Shown here one piece after another: positions 63,398 to 64,000 of a stretch of 64,000 nucleotides of DNA. This stretch comes from Burkholderiales bacterium RIFCSPHIGHO2_01_FULL_63_240 (GTDB taxonomy: Bacteria > Pseudomonadota > Gammaproteobacteria > Burkholderiales > Burkholderiaceae_C), in contig MERU01000002.1 of the NCBI GenBank assembly GCA_001770725.1, positions 248,001 through 312,000 of the forward strand, in the 5' to 3' direction. How positions within the stretch are numbered: the first letter of the stretch is position 1; each line of letters starts with the position of its first letter. The position numbers and the translations under genes were made by a program. The notes beneath the pieces were generated by a model, which saw nothing but the letters and a program-made list of their open reading frames with translations, did not search any database and was not told the DNA's origin.

Positions 63398-64000
63398 TCA
63401 GGGCACCAACGGTGTCGCCGGAGACAGGACCACGAAGGCGCTTGCGCCCTGCCCGGACAGGCTCACCTGAGCCAGCACCTCGCCCTTGCGGTTCATGTCG
63501 AACACCGCATGCAGGGCCACGCCCTGAGGCAGCAGGCTGGCCAGGTCCACCAGGCTCACGCCGTTCCACAGCCAGAACCGGTCGGCACCCCCGTTCAGGC
63601 CGGACTGCGAAAACAGCAGCCAGCCGGCGTCGTTCACCGTCACGCTGCGATCCGCGAAGCCCGTGGGCAGCAAGCGCGCGTCCAGGCTGGACAGCACATG
63701 GGTCACCCCCTGGCGGACCATGAAGAACTCCGAGCGGGTGGACTCCGCCGTGACCTGAGCCAGTTCACCGAACACCACGCCGTTGCGCGCCTGCTTGACC
63801 GCCGACACCCGGGTTGCGGACGGCAGGTTCAAGGGCGTGAAGGCGCCTTGCCTGTAAATGAAGTAGCGCCCACCGCTGAAGCGCTCGGCCACCAGCACCG
63901 CCCCCGCATCGTCGATGCTCAGGGCGTTGATGACCTCTCCGCCTGTGCGGGCGGTGCGCGGCAGGTTCTCCCGCACGCCATCTCGCCAGATGAAATGCTG
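63398..64000 (-). CDS. Probable secreted repeat protein (HAF-like), partial N-terminus outside window
   Basis: The frame is open to the right edge; the bases beyond the track start translate in frame as QHFIWRDG. The visible 200 residues contain irregular repeats ending in an aromatic-x-W/Y-x-G core: [37 protein letters not shown] and [13 protein letters not shown]. Between them are N/D-rich turns ([43 protein letters not shown]). This resembles extracellular HAF-repeat or beta-propeller proteins. The function is unknown. It lies 53 bases before purL on the same strand. Confidence 0.7.
   Translation of the reverse strand, partial: QHFIWRDGVRENLPRTARTGGEVINALSIDDAGAVLVAERFSGGRYFIYRQGAFTPLNLPSATRVSAVKQARNGVVFGELAQVTAESTRSEFFMVRQGVTHVLSSLDARLLPTGFADRSVTVNDAGWLLFSQSGLNGGADRFWLWNGVSLVDLASLLPQGVALHAVFDMNRKGEVLAQVSLSGQGASAFVVLSPATPLVP

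Overview
The window looks like a chromosomal stretch of a GC-rich betaproteobacterium, most likely Burkholderiales. The reasons are the imuA-imuB-dnaE2 SOS cassette, the aceE-aceF-lpd operon with a lipoyl domain on E3, RlhA, full-length PurL, and several small stress proteins (DUF2383, DUF4398, DUF883, DUF4142) common in that order. I saw no tRNA, rRNA, insertion sequence, integrase or CRISPR array. The genus cannot be fixed from sequence alone.

Layout. Bases 1-525 hold the start of an amino-acid ABC transporter binding protein. From about 0.7 to 25.8 kb lies a dense block of short, often divergent units. It encodes UDP-galactopyranose mutase, three glycosyltransferases, a glycoside hydrolase, envelope proteins (OmpA-type, beta-barrel, MscS, BrkB, DUF421, DUF883), stress proteins (Hsp20, cold shock, CBS, hemerythrin, DUF2383, DUF4142), several small unknown proteins, a sigma-54 enhancer-binding response regulator, a hybrid histidine kinase and an rpoN (sigma-54) gene. 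Two tandem GGDEF genes follow (26-28.5 kb). From 28.5 kb on the content is mostly housekeeping: CDF transporter, ribA, the SOS mutagenesis operon behind a LexA box, MAPEG protein, pyruvate dehydrogenase operon, a two-component pair, folD, oligopeptidase A, flavoprotein, SGNH hydrolase, rpiA, rlhA, a phosphoesterase, an AMP/thymidine phosphorylase plus PRPP synthetase pair, and purL. The window ends in a partial secreted repeat protein.

Main result. Nearly every transcription unit of the 0.7-25.8 kb block is preceded by a sequence of the form (T/C/A/G)GGCA(C/T)G-N4-TTGC, the sigma-54 -24/-12 promoter. I located about twenty by eye, on both strands and mostly 20-100 bases before the start codon. 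Seven intergenic gaps carry opposed pairs. The rpoN gene has one of these promoters itself. I infer a dedicated, self-amplifying sigma-54 (RpoN2) regulon that combines a general/envelope stress response with synthesis of a probably galactofuranose-containing surface glycan. The enhancer-binding protein at 3.9-5.3 kb and the hybrid kinase at 19.5-22.6 kb are its likely controllers. I did not notice such promoters before the housekeeping genes after 28 kb, but I did not scan that part exhaustively.
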